A stretch of 64,000 nucleotides of DNA, taken from the NCBI RefSeq assembly GCF_011378905.1, contig NZ_WTPY01000017.1, positions 28,542-92,541 of the forward strand, written 5' to 3'. This document shows positions 53,649 through 62,961 of the stretch, piece after piece. Source of the stretch: Paraglaciecola sp. 20A4 (GTDB lineage: Bacteria; Pseudomonadota; Gammaproteobacteria; Enterobacterales; Alteromonadaceae). The stretch's first letter is position 1; the number at the start of each line of letters is the position of its first letter. Under the pieces are notes generated by a model, which had not been told where the DNA came from, made no database searches, and was given only the letters and a program-made list of their open reading frames with translations. Both the position numbers and the translations under genes were made by a program.

Positions 53649-53867
53649 ATGCCTCAAAACTCTAAATATTCAGACAGCCAATTTGAAGACGTTATGCACG
53701 ACATCATTATTGCATTGGAAAAGCATCAAACCAGCCGAGATTTATCATTGATGGTGTTAGGTAATGTCATCACTAATATTTTCATGCAACAAGTTAACGC
53801 AAGTCAGCGCAGCGAAATGGCTGATAAGTTTACACAAGTACTTTTAAAAAGTATCAATGCTAAATAG
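53649..53867 (+). CDS. yejL: YejL family protein (DUF1414)
   Basis: A 72-residue helical protein of unknown function. MPQNSKYSDSQFEDVMHDIIIALEKH and the later NRFxxxLxxS-like end match YejL (E. coli 75 residues). It lies 8 bases upstream of yejM and diverges from yejK. Confidence 0.9.
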   Translation: MPQNSKYSDSQFEDVMHDIIIALEKHQTSRDLSLMVLGNVITNIFMQQVNASQRSEMADKFTQVLLKSINAK

Positions 53868-53875
53868 ATAAATTC

Positions 53876-55405
53876 ATGATCTTAACAGAAACACCTAGAC
53901 GTAAATTAGTCACCCAGTTAGTTACGTGGGGACATTGGTTCGCGCTTTCCAATATGATACTGGCGATTGCTATTGCCAGTGTGTATATATTTAGCTCACC
54001 ATCTCCTGAAACTCCCCTGGGTATAATATACCTGCTGTCCAACTGGATCAGTCATATTGGATTTCTGACTTTCTTTGGATTTATCATTCTTATACTCCCC
54101 CTTTGCTATCTGGTACCTAATGCCAGAACGGTCAAAGCGGTTAGCGCAGTTTTAGCCGCCGTAGCCTTGGCCATGTTAGGGTTTGATGCCTTGCTATACA
54201 ACAAATATGGTGTGCATTTAAGCTTTTCTACTGCTCAACTTATCCGCAGCGAGGCAAATAACGCAATTACCTTATTTAGCTGGCAGCAATGGGCGTTCTT
54301 TTTCCTTATATTTATATTCTGGTTATCAACACAACTTGTCTTAGCTAACGCCCTTTGGAAGCGAGTAGCTCGCTTGCAAAAGCGTAAATTAGCCCTGCCC
54401 ATTAGCAGTTTTTTTGTCGTTTGCTTTGTTTCCAGTCATGCGCTGCATATCTGGGCTGATGCCAACTTATATCACCCTATCGTGCAGCAAGATGACTTGT
54501 TTCCACTATCTTACCCAGCAACGGCAAAAACATTGATGTCACGTTACGACTTACTCGACAAAGACAATTACGAACAACGTCGTGAGTTGCAGTTTGATGA
54601 TCGAATAAGCCAGATAAATTATCCTTTATCGCCTCTCTATTGTTCGGTTTCCGCTCAGAGAAAAGTCTTGTTATTGGTTAACAATGACCCAACCGAACTA
54701 ACGGCTAAAGCGAAATTACGCAGCAAAATTAGACATTATGCCGCGCAGGCTTCTATGGCCGACACCCAACGTAACTATTTATTCGGCTTACCGGCGCTCT
54801 ATCATCAAGCGCTGAATAAAAAAACGCCTATTTTATTAGATTTGCCAGCGGCCCTCGGATTACAAGTCGGTATTTACGCAGTTGACTTAGAAGCAGGCAA
54901 AAAAAGTAAACCGTTTTCACAGGACTGGGAAGTGTTTAAACAAGGGGTAACCTCAGAAACAACAAACCTAGCGATTGGCTTTGTCGACACCGAGCAACTC
55001 AATAGCTTGATTCTTGACCCGCTTGTGTTACAGCGTTATCAAGTACTGGTAGTAAAAAGCGCCAAGTCTGGTGAGCACTACCTTTATAGTAATACTGAAC
55101 TATATGCTGACTTTTCTAGCAGCGAAGACTTAGCGCCCACCATGCTCAATATGTTAGGTTGCAACGCCCCGACTCAGAATTACAGCACCGGTCGGGATTT
55201 AAGTCAGTCGGGCCGCGACTGGTTAGTAACCACACAAGACCGTATGGTAGTCGTTCTGCAAAATGACAAACGTATTGAGGTATCCAGTAATGGCATTAGT
55301 AAAGTATATAACGTACAAACGGGTGAAGAGCTTCCGGATGACGCAGATACACGCCTGTTAAGCCAGGCAATAAAACGCTTGAGTAGCTTTGCGGCTAAAA
55401 ACTAA
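53876..55405 (+). CDS. yejM: YejM-like inner-membrane protein (DUF3413 with shortened sulfatase-like domain)
   Basis: A 509-residue protein related to YejM (PbgA/LapC), which in E. coli controls LpxC stability and so lipopolysaccharide synthesis. The N-terminal DUF3413 region has five hydrophobic segments (residues 15-200). The periplasmic pseudo-hydrolase domain is about 295 residues, against about 395 in E. coli. Only the end of the sulfatase fold is easily recognised (SSEDLAPTMLNMLGC). The middle of the domain is reduced. Function may differ from E. coli YejM. Confidence 0.82.
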   Translation: MILTETPRRKLVTQLVTWGHWFALSNMILAIAIASVYIFSSPSPETPLGIIYLLSNWISHIGFLTFFGFIILILPLCYLVPNARTVKAVSAVLAAVALAMLGFDALLYNKYGVHLSFSTAQLIRSEANNAITLFSWQQWAFFFLIFIFWLSTQLVLANALWKRVARLQKRKLALPISSFFVVCFVSSHALHIWADANLYHPIVQQDDLFPLSYPATAKTLMSRYDLLDKDNYEQRRELQFDDRISQINYPLSPLYCSVSAQRKVLLLVNNDPTELTAKAKLRSKIRHYAAQASMADTQRNYLFGLPALYHQALNKKTPILLDLPAALGLQVGIYAVDLEAGKKSKPFSQDWEVFKQGVTSETTNLAIGFVDTEQLNSLILDPLVLQRYQVLVVKSAKSGEHYLYSNTELYADFSSSEDLAPTMLNMLGCNAPTQNYSTGRDLSQSGRDWLVTTQDRMVVVLQNDKRIEVSSNGISKVYNVQTGEELPDDADTRLLSQAIKRLSSFAAKN

Positions 55406-55431
55406 CCCGTTATTAAAAACGCTCATAGCCT

Positions 55432-55469
55432 CGTACAAAAAAGCCTGCATCAGCAGGCTTTTTTGTACG
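55432..55469. terminator. Bidirectional terminator between yejM and rlmA
   Basis: CGTACAAAAAAGCCTGC and GCAGGCTTTTTTGTACG form a perfect 17-bp stem with loop ATCA. It separates two convergent genes and has T runs for both directions. Confidence 0.93.
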
Positions 55470-55526
55470 TCTTGAATAATCAGTAAACATTTGGTCTTTC
55501 GAGTTTGATTTTTTATATAGCTATGG

Positions 55527-56393
55527 TTAGCTACCAGCATTTTTACGCAATAATCGTAATGAAAATTGCGCGCTCACGTTCGTTAGTAAATCTTTTATTC
55601 GCTGGGTATTTTGTACTGAAGTAGACCAATAATAAGGCGTCATCATCAGTAAATTCAAGCGCATATCAGATGAATCTAAGGTAAAACTAAATGTGACCGT
55701 TTCCTCATGGCATAATTCGAATCCTGCGGGTACAGGCAAAGCGGATTTATGTTCTGCAGGGGCTGCATAAACGCAAGCTTTAAGCTCTGCTAAATGTTCC
55801 GCTGCGGGATTGACCTGTAACCAAACGCCATCGTCATCCAGCACTCTTAAAATCTCTTGCTCACTGCTAGGCGCAAATACCTGAATAACACCTTGCTGAC
55901 TTGCATCAGGTATAGGAATAGCAAAACTGCTTGCCACGCAAAACTCACTGGCAGAGTATTTTTTGGCGGCTTTTTGTACTGCAATTTTGGAAATATCAAG
56001 ACCAGCCCCCTTCACCACAAACGAGTCTTGATGCTCATTGAGCCTTGTTAGAACATGATCGAGATAATACCCTTCCCCGCAGCCAACATCGAATAGGTTA
56101 ATCAAGCGCTCCGCCGCTAGGCCTTCAATATCACTGGCCGGTACGGAACGAGAAAACTGCTCTAACACTTCTGCCATACGCTGCGCTAACGGCTGATAAT
56201 ATCCTTGCTCTAAAAAACTGCGCCGCGCATTCACCATCTGCTTGTTGTCACCCGGCTCTTTACTACGTTTATGTTGAGCAAGTAGTAGGTTTACATACCC
56301 TTCTTTCGCCACATCATAAGTATGTCCTGAGGCACATTTATAAGTACGTTCGACTAATGTCAAAGGCGACTGACAGGCGGGACAAATCCACAT
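55527..56393 (-). CDS. rlmA: 23S rRNA (guanine-745-N1)-methyltransferase
   Basis: A 288-residue S-adenosylmethionine-dependent enzyme that methylates G745 of 23S rRNA. The N-terminal zinc site reads MWICPACQSPL then YKCASGHTYD (three Cys and one His). The segment EGYVNLLLAQHKRSKEPGDNKQMVNARRSFL is characteristic, and the Rossmann motif is FDVGCGEGYYLDH. The length is close to E. coli RlmA (269). Confidence 0.96.
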   Translation of the reverse strand: MWICPACQSPLTLVERTYKCASGHTYDVAKEGYVNLLLAQHKRSKEPGDNKQMVNARRSFLEQGYYQPLAQRMAEVLEQFSRSVPASDIEGLAAERLINLFDVGCGEGYYLDHVLTRLNEHQDSFVVKGAGLDISKIAVQKAAKKYSASEFCVASSFAIPIPDASQQGVIQVFAPSSEQEILRVLDDDGVWLQVNPAAEHLAELKACVYAAPAEHKSALPVPAGFELCHEETVTFSFTLDSSDMRLNLLMMTPYYWSTSVQNTQRIKDLLTNVSAQFSLRLLRKNAGS

Positions 56394-56959
56394 AATAATT
56401 CTCAGCTCACAAAAAAACGCAGTGTAGCAGAGTTTGCATTGAGTTTGTTTTGCTACGCTCGGCGTTTAATGCTGTTTGCGAAAAACAAACAACATTTCTG
56501 CATATATTACTAATTGCCCAAGTAATCGCTATGTAATCTGTGATGAGGTGTGATACCTAAATAAAAAAGGCATGTTACAAAGTAAAACCTAAACTACGCC
56601 GCTTTCATGATGAAGATAAATTTTATATGCCAGTATGGCTAATAAATGGATGGGCCAAAATGATGAATTCGTTGACCGATCAGCACATTGCATACATGCT
56701 ATTATTGTAATTCGCATAGCCCGTAGTCGTCTGATGATAGGGAAGTGTTAAAGCGTGACTAACCGAAGCCTCGCCAGCGGCATCTATAGGCTAAAAAATA
56801 TTGCTGGTAAAAGTATGAATGAGTGGGTATATCGATTCCATCGAGATAATTTGAGCTTTGTAGAATTCCTTTATCTCGCTTGGCATAAAGCGATTTAATT
56901 TGTTCTAGCGTTAATTGCCGTATAACCACGCAGCGATTCACTTTACCAAGGAGAGCAAC
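56394..56959. other. Intergenic region without a recognised gene
   Basis: 566 bases between divergent rlmA and the transglutaminase gene. It is AT-rich with a small GTTTG/CAAAC inverted repeat near 56475. The sequence TTGACCGATC at 56672 recurs at 63961 next to a palindrome. A minus-strand frame here (56759-56980) has no ribosome site or family resemblance, so I do not call it. Confidence 0.4.
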
Positions 56960-57802
56960 ATGAATTACAAGATAATCCATGAGACAACGTATATATTTGA
57001 TGATGACGTATTTTTAGAGCCGCATTATTTAAGATTCCGCCCCAAGCAAACTGCGTTTATTGAGCTCACCAGTTTTTCTATCAACCTAAAATCCGAACCA
57101 GAGGGACATAGCGTAATAGAAGATGAAGAGCATAATACAATAGATTTTTGTTGGTTTGAAAAACTAACAAACAGCCTTACAATCCATGTACAAAGCGAAT
57201 TGCAAACCAAAGAACATAATCCTTTTAATTTTATTGTTCATCCGGACTCATTTAATACGCTCCCCTTTGCCTATTCTGCACATCAGTACCAAATTCTTTT
57301 TGCCTCTTTACAAAAGCAAGCTATTGCACAAGAGTTGGTGGATTATGCAAATCCTATACTTGATGCCTCATATTTCAATACCATTGCCTTTGTGACTAAC
57401 CTTACAAGCCAAATACATCAGGATTTTAGCGTGGAATATCGCGAGGATGGCCCTCCATTATCGCCCAATAATACCTTTAGCATGAAAAGAGGATCTTGCC
57501 GTGACTTATCTTGGATGCAAATTAATCTGTTACGACATTACGGTATTGCTGCGCGTTTCGTCAGTGGATATTTCTATTTTGATATGGAAAAACCTATTTA
57601 TGAGTTACACGCATGGGTGGAGATATTTATACCAGGCACCGGCTGGTTAGGGTTTGACCCTAGCCATGGAATATTAACCGGAAATACCCATTTTGCCGTT
57701 GCCTCCAGTGCCATCCCGGAAAACACTATGCCCGTTTCGGGTGGTATTCGCGGCAGTGCGACATCAAAAATGACGACTAATCTAACGATAATAAAGCAAT
57801 AG
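56960..57802 (+). CDS. Transglutaminase-like cysteine peptidase of the Anbu neighbourhood
   Basis: A 280-residue cytosolic protein. The N-terminal beta domain (MNYKIIHETTYIFDDDVFLEPHYLRFRPK) is the bacterial transglutaminase-like N-terminal domain. The core has the catalytic Cys in KRGSCRDLSWMQ, the His in YELHAWVEIF and the Asp in GFDPSHG. AAGGAG lies 7 bases before the ATG at 56960; an open frame from 56915 is not supported. Such proteins accompany ATP-grasp and alpha-E genes and are predicted to hydrolyse or form amide bonds on peptides (family-level inference). Confidence 0.88.
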   Translation: MNYKIIHETTYIFDDDVFLEPHYLRFRPKQTAFIELTSFSINLKSEPEGHSVIEDEEHNTIDFCWFEKLTNSLTIHVQSELQTKEHNPFNFIVHPDSFNTLPFAYSAHQYQILFASLQKQAIAQELVDYANPILDASYFNTIAFVTNLTSQIHQDFSVEYREDGPPLSPNNTFSMKRGSCRDLSWMQINLLRHYGIAARFVSGYFYFDMEKPIYELHAWVEIFIPGTGWLGFDPSHGILTGNTHFAVASSAIPENTMPVSGGIRGSATSKMTTNLTIIKQ

Positions 57803-57981
57803 CACATCTATAGGATTTTATGCGAATCTACACTCACCGAGACACTTGCGCTTAGTATCAAAAAATCTGTCACCAGCGCGATTTCAATCATTGAGCGTTA
57901 CCGCTAGTTCCATTTTGAGAACCTGCGTAAATTAGGGCTGACGTAAGCTTCCTTAAACCATTGCGCAAGTTCCCAGATAAA

Positions 57982-59169
57982 CTAATTATTCTGATTGGCA
58001 ATATGCCGTTTAATGAAACGACTGTAACCCCATATCATCACCCATAACCATGCCCCACCAATGGGGATCATCCAAAATGCGGTGGTCAGCGGTGCAAAGT
58101 GAGCCCACAAACCGGTGCCGAATGAGGCCACTTGAACACCAATAGATGAGCCTATAACGCACAAGCCAGAAATAACTGGCCCTTTATCACTGTCCACATC
58201 CATAGCGGCTGAAAGCATCAAAGGGAATATACCACCAAGCCCTAAGCCAAGCATAAAGTTGCCCCAAGACATCACGACAGGATCAACCGTTAGCTTAACC
58301 ATAAAACTACCTACGACCATGATAGTCGCTAAAATGAGCATTAATCTATGACTAGATAACCAGCGCAACAACAAAGCGAATACCAAGCGACTAACCACCA
58401 TACCAGCAGTGAAAAAGGCAAACACTAACCGTGACTGCTCACCATCAAACCCGAGGCCGTTCTGAGCATAACTGACAAACCAATTAGCATTACCAAATTC
58501 AACCATGCCGTAACCAAAGGCTGCTAACGCCAAGAATATAAACACTGGACGGCGAATAATGTCGCCGTAGGCAAGACTCTTACGATTTTGAGTCGCCTCT
58601 TCGGACGTAATCAGTTTCTTGCCTTGATGAGCAACACGCCATGTGTAGACGGCTAGAGCCAACAAGCCTAAAGCTAATATACGCAAAGGCCACCGCCAAT
58701 CATGCTCAATTAGGTACAGTGCAGACACAAAAAATGGCGCAGCCAACGTACCTAGGCTAAACATGAAATCCATAAACCCCATCATGGCTGAACGCCTATC
58801 AGCGTGTAAACGAGCAATAACAGTATGCCCAATGGTAAATAGGCTAGAACTGAAAATGCCCAGTACCAGTGCACCAATAAGTAACCAAATCCAGTGTTGC
58901 ACAAACGATATCGCAATCAGCAACCCCATCACGCATACTAGCAAGATGGCAAATAACGACATGAAATCGAATTTTTGCGCGTATTTACCGCCTAAAATTG
59001 CACCTAAAATCATTCCCACTGATATCAACGTAAAAAATGCACCGCTGATGACTTCACTCATGGCCAAGCTTTTAGCTAAGTCAGGAAGTAGAATCCCCCA
59101 TAAAATAAACACCATCCCAAGAAAGAAAAAGCCAGCAAATATGACAGATGTAGCAGCACGGCGATCCAT
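57982..59169 (-). CDS. MFS transporter
   Basis: A 395-residue inner-membrane permease with about 12 hydrophobic helices. It has the MFS-type GGKYAQKFD loop after helix 2 and an AQNGLGFDGEQSRL loop between the halves. The substrate is unknown. I take the ATG at 59169, with GGAG 5 bases upstream; a GTG two codons earlier is possible. It is inserted, on the opposite strand, between the transglutaminase and metallopeptidase genes; a link to that system is not established. Confidence 0.9.
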   Translation of the reverse strand: MDRRAATSVIFAGFFFLGMVFILWGILLPDLAKSLAMSEVISGAFFTLISVGMILGAILGGKYAQKFDFMSLFAILLVCVMGLLIAISFVQHWIWLLIGALVLGIFSSSLFTIGHTVIARLHADRRSAMMGFMDFMFSLGTLAAPFFVSALYLIEHDWRWPLRILALGLLALAVYTWRVAHQGKKLITSEEATQNRKSLAYGDIIRRPVFIFLALAAFGYGMVEFGNANWFVSYAQNGLGFDGEQSRLVFAFFTAGMVVSRLVFALLLRWLSSHRLMLILATIMVVGSFMVKLTVDPVVMSWGNFMLGLGLGGIFPLMLSAAMDVDSDKGPVISGLCVIGSSIGVQVASFGTGLWAHFAPLTTAFWMIPIGGAWLWVMIWGYSRFIKRHIANQNN

Positions 59170-59523
59170 AGACACTCCAATTTTAAACCTTTAGGGGAAA
59201 CAGCAATTGAAAATAACCTATGGCATAGGTCTAACGTGCTATCGGGGCGCAAGATAACCAGCTTATAGTCCGCAGTGCAATGCTATTTTTCCATAATATG
59301 TTTGATTTATGTCGTAACAGCAATTTCATAAAATACCATTAACCCCGTGTGCACAAATATCTTATATTTTCTAACAATGGTCATTGTGAAAGTATTATCA
59401 CCACGGCAATTCACATTAGGAATTAAGTGATAACCGACACGTTTATTATTAGGATAAACTCGGGACCTTGTTACAATCGCGTATCGTCTACATCGCCTGT
59501 GACGAAATATCAGGAGCGTCAGC
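59170..59523. other. Intergenic region upstream of the zinc-ribbon metallopeptidase
   Basis: A 354-base gap between divergent MFS and metallopeptidase genes. It is AT-rich and should hold both promoters. I see no gene, hairpin or named site in it. Confidence 0.4.
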
Positions 59524-60606
59524 TTGAAAACTTTTACCTGCCAATGTGCCAACACATTGCATTTCACCAATTCTAAATGTGTCGTATGTGGCCTTATGCT
59601 TGGCTTTATTACCGATGAAGTAAAATTGAGTGCTTTTACCACGAACCAGTACGGTAATTTACAAGCGTCCTGTAATGGTAAGCTTTATCGCAAATGTAGA
59701 AATTATTCTCAATACGATGTTTGCAATTGGATGGTAAATTATGACGACGAGCATGATTACTGTCTGTCATGTCGTCTCAATGAAACGATTCCAAATCTCG
59801 ATGATCCTGAAAACGTTACGCTCTGGTTTAGATTAGAACAGGCTAAACGCCGTTTGTTGTATAGTTTGATGACGCTTCGTTTACCGATTGATGGCAAAAC
59901 GGTTAATAATCCCTCGGGTCTTAATTTCTCTTTTCTTCGGGATGAAGTGGAAGATCAATACGGCAATGAACTCACCGTAAAAAACTTTGTCACCACTGGA
60001 CACGCTAGCGGGCTCATCACAATTAATATTAATGAGGCTGATCACAGTGCTCGTATTGATATGCGCGAAAAAATGGGGGAACGTTACAGAACATTAGTAG
60101 GCCATTTCAGACACGAATCCGGTCACTATTATTGGGATAAATTAATTGCCCATAGTGACAAAATTGACGAGTTCAGAAGGCTTTTTGGAGACGAACGTCT
60201 AGGTTACGTTGAAGCTATGCAGGACTATTATCGCGATGGGCCAAGCCAGAATTGGCAATCAGTTTGGATCAGCGCTTATGCGAGTATGCATCCTTGGGAA
60301 GACTGGGCCGAAACCTGGGCTCATTATCTGCACATGATTGATACACTTGAAACAGCTAATGATTATGACTTCTCCATAGCCGGCAATAAAATAGCAAGTC
60401 CTATACCTGATAGTCAACCTCATGATCAAGTGTATGTCGCATCTAGCTTCACGCATCTATTTGATAATTGGTGCCAACTAACGAAAGCACTGAACGGCTT
60501 AAATCGCAGTATGGGCCTAGACGATGCTTATCCATTTGTTATATCCATTACAGCATTAGACAAGCTTCGATTTGTTCATGAGGTCATCGTCGACAAACCA
60601 CACTAG
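59524..60606 (+). CDS. Zinc-ribbon, HExxH-type putative metallopeptidase (Peptidase_Mx-like)
   Basis: A 360-residue cytosolic protein. The N-terminal zinc-ribbon region has cysteine pairs (TCQC, KCVVCG, KCRNYSQYDVC, YCLSC) over residues 6-83. The putative protease domain has HESGHYYWDKL with HESGH at 197-201 and a later WEDWAETWAHYLH segment that may hold the third zinc ligand. The start is TTG at 59524, with CAGGAG 7 bases upstream; no ATG fits. Its stop overlaps the stop of the convergent Anbu gene by 4 bases. Relatives lie near Anbu and alpha-E genes. Confidence 0.85.
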   Translation: MKTFTCQCANTLHFTNSKCVVCGLMLGFITDEVKLSAFTTNQYGNLQASCNGKLYRKCRNYSQYDVCNWMVNYDDEHDYCLSCRLNETIPNLDDPENVTLWFRLEQAKRRLLYSLMTLRLPIDGKTVNNPSGLNFSFLRDEVEDQYGNELTVKNFVTTGHASGLITININEADHSARIDMREKMGERYRTLVGHFRHESGHYYWDKLIAHSDKIDEFRRLFGDERLGYVEAMQDYYRDGPSQNWQSVWISAYASMHPWEDWAETWAHYLHMIDTLETANDYDFSIAGNKIASPIPDSQPHDQVYVASSFTHLFDNWCQLTKALNGLNRSMGLDDAYPFVISITALDKLRFVHEVIVDKPH

Positions 60607-61346
60607 GCGTTATATTTATCCCAATCTAATCGAGGTAATTGATTGAAAGCTAATTTCATTCCTTCATTCCATTGATTTTGCAAAGATTGAAAATCGCTAC
60701 TGTTGGCACTTAATACTATATGAGCGGGGTCTTCTATTACGTCTTGCTTATGTAATGCCAATTCAATTGGGGGCCCAACAGAGACATTACTGCGCATGGT
60801 TGAATCTAACGATATAGCCGCACAACGAGCCGCATCTGACAATGATAATTCAGCGCTAATAATTCTATCCAGAATAGGCTTACCATATTTACTTTCGCCT
60901 ATTTGCAAATATGGCGTCTCAGCTGACGCTGAAATAAAATTACCCTGTGGGTAAATAAGAAAAATATCACACCCTTGACCTTCAATCTGGCCCCCTAAGA
61001 TAAAACTCGACTCCGTGCTAGCATTTGATTTTTCAATCGCCTTAGCATGTAAGCGCTGTTCATTTTGACTTAGTGTACCTATGTATTGGGCAACTTCATG
61101 TAAATATTCTCCCTGACTAATATCAAACTCTGCATTGGGATCATTTAAGTCGCGCTTGATGGCATTTACAACTGCTTGCGACGTAGCCAAGCTGCCGGAT
61201 GTCAGCAAGACTAAGACTCGATTATTCTCAAAAACGAAGCGTGTCATCTTACTGTAGGTTGCAACATAATCCACACCTGCATTGGTGCGCGAATCTGAGG
61301 CAAAAACGAGCCCGTCGTCCACACTTATTGCTAAACAATATGTCAT
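60603..61346 (-). CDS. Anbu, proteasome-related Ntn-hydrolase
   Basis: A 247-residue beta-subunit-like protease of the Anbu family, related to HslV and proteasome beta subunits. After Met removal, Thr2 would be the N-terminal nucleophile (MTYCLAISVDDGLVFASDSRTNAGVD), which matches the Anbu start. HslV chains are about 175 residues, so this is longer, as expected for Anbu. Other members assemble into ring- or lock-washer-shaped oligomers. No unfoldase gene is nearby. It diverges from the ATP-grasp gene, with 159 bases between. Confidence 0.93.
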   Translation of the reverse strand: MTYCLAISVDDGLVFASDSRTNAGVDYVATYSKMTRFVFENNRVLVLLTSGSLATSQAVVNAIKRDLNDPNAEFDISQGEYLHEVAQYIGTLSQNEQRLHAKAIEKSNASTESSFILGGQIEGQGCDIFLIYPQGNFISASAETPYLQIGESKYGKPILDRIISAELSLSDAARCAAISLDSTMRSNVSVGPPIELALHKQDVIEDPAHIVLSANSSDFQSLQNQWNEGMKLAFNQLPRLDWDKYNA

Positions 61347-61505
61347 TTAATTCTATCCAAAATTTGCACAAAGGAACGTTGCTATCACAATGTTTTTACT
61401 GCTATTGATTTGAATTGAACCGATCGAAAACGTCAAGAGTTTTTGTTTCATATATTGACTTAATCCGTATACTAAATAAGCAGCTAACATGATGGAGAGC
61501 TATCT

Positions 61506-62960
61506 ATGCCGATTGATTGGAATAAATACGACACAGGCCCATTTTACGATGAGTTAGTTAAAAATCCTGGCGAGCCAAGGGCATATGCAAAGGATTTGTG
61601 TGAATATATACAAGACCTTTCAGATGCCGAATTACAAGAATATAAAGCCGCAGCCGAATCAGCCATTAAAGTTATGGGCATTACATTTCGCGTTTATAAT
61701 GATGAAGAAGGCTCTATTGATAGGGTTTGGCCCTTTGACATAGTACCCCGACTAATTGATCTTAAAGAATGGCAGCAGATTGAAAAAGGGCTTAAACAAC
61801 GCGTAAAAGCGTTGAACATGTTTATCGACGATTTGTATAACGATCAAAAAATCATTGCAGACGGTATTTTTCCCCAAGACTTGTTAACCCATTCGAAAAA
61901 TTTTTTACCCGAATGTAAAGGCTTTAGTCCACCATTAGGGATCTGGGCTCATATTTGTGGTTCAGATTTAGTGCGTGATCAGACCGGCACCGTATACGTA
62001 TTAGAAGATAATTTACGCGTCCCCTCTGGCGTATCTTACATGCTCGAAAACAGGCACGTTATGAAACGTGTTTTCCCTGAAATGTTCAGCAAATACGATA
62101 TTTTACCGGTAGATAACTACCCCTCTGATCTATACGACATGTTGGCGACACTTTCTCCGCGCGATATTCCTGAGCCTGAAATAGTAGTGTTAACCCCGGG
62201 CATCTATAATTCAGCTTATTTTGAACACGCTTATCTAGCCCAACAAATGGGTGCCGAATTGGTCGTAGGCGATGATTTGCTCGTCGATGACGATAACTGT
62301 GTATATATGCGAACCATCAAAGGACTGAGCCGAGTTGACGTGATTTATCGTCGCATAGATGATGCGTTTATCGATCCTGAAGTATTTAATCCTGAATCGA
62401 CTCTTGGTGTTGCGGGATTAATGAGAGCATGGAAAGCAGGCAATGTAGCACTAGCCAATGCACCGGGCGCTGGGGTAGCAGATGACAAGGTTGTGTATAG
62501 CTACGTGCCCCAAATTATCGAATATTACCTCAATGAAAAACCACTGCTGGCTAATGTACCGACCTATCGATGCGTTAACCCTGAAGAAAAAGAGTACGTG
62601 CTGGCTAATATTGAAAAAATGGTGGTAAAACCGGCCAACGAATCTGGCGGTTACGGCATGTTAATCGGCCCTCACGCCAGCGCAAAAGAGCACGACGAAT
62701 TTCGTCAACTCATAAAAGATGACCCTAGAAATTATGTTGCCCAGCCCATGTTACTGCTCTCTACAGCCCCTACCATAGTGGGTAACGAGGTAGAAGGTAG
62801 GCATTTAGATTTACGTCCTTTTATCCTCAGCGGCCAAGATGTGCGCGTGACTATGGGTGGCTTAACCCGCGTTGCGCTCGTTAAGGGGTCAACCGTGGTC
62901 AACTCATCACAAGGTGGTGGTAGTAAAGACACTTGGATTGTTGATATGGAGGGCAGTTAA
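61506..62960 (+). CDS. Circularly permuted ATP-grasp protein
   Basis: A 484-residue cytosolic enzyme of the circularly permuted ATP-grasp type (DUF404/DUF407). Characteristic segments are RPWPFDIVPRLIDLKEW-like WPFDIVPR, LEDNLRVPSGVSYMLENR, VLTPGIYNSAYFEHAYLA, VVKPANESGGYGM and GRHLDLRPFILSG. Such proteins are predicted amide or peptide ligases. Its stop lies one base from the start of the alpha-E gene, so they form an operon. GGAG lies 6 bases before the ATG. Confidence 0.92.
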   Translation: MPIDWNKYDTGPFYDELVKNPGEPRAYAKDLCEYIQDLSDAELQEYKAAAESAIKVMGITFRVYNDEEGSIDRVWPFDIVPRLIDLKEWQQIEKGLKQRVKALNMFIDDLYNDQKIIADGIFPQDLLTHSKNFLPECKGFSPPLGIWAHICGSDLVRDQTGTVYVLEDNLRVPSGVSYMLENRHVMKRVFPEMFSKYDILPVDNYPSDLYDMLATLSPRDIPEPEIVVLTPGIYNSAYFEHAYLAQQMGAELVVGDDLLVDDDNCVYMRTIKGLSRVDVIYRRIDDAFIDPEVFNPESTLGVAGLMRAWKAGNVALANAPGAGVADDKVVYSYVPQIIEYYLNEKPLLANVPTYRCVNPEEKEYVLANIEKMVVKPANESGGYGMLIGPHASAKEHDEFRQLIKDDPRNYVAQPMLLLSTAPTIVGNEVEGRHLDLRPFILSGQDVRVTMGGLTRVALVKGSTVVNSSQGGGSKDTWIVDMEGS

Positions 62961-62961
62961 T

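Noticed and set aside
56759..56980. 73-residue minus-strand frame upstream of the transglutaminase
   Set aside because: It overlaps the transglutaminase ribosome site, has no start signal and resembles no family.
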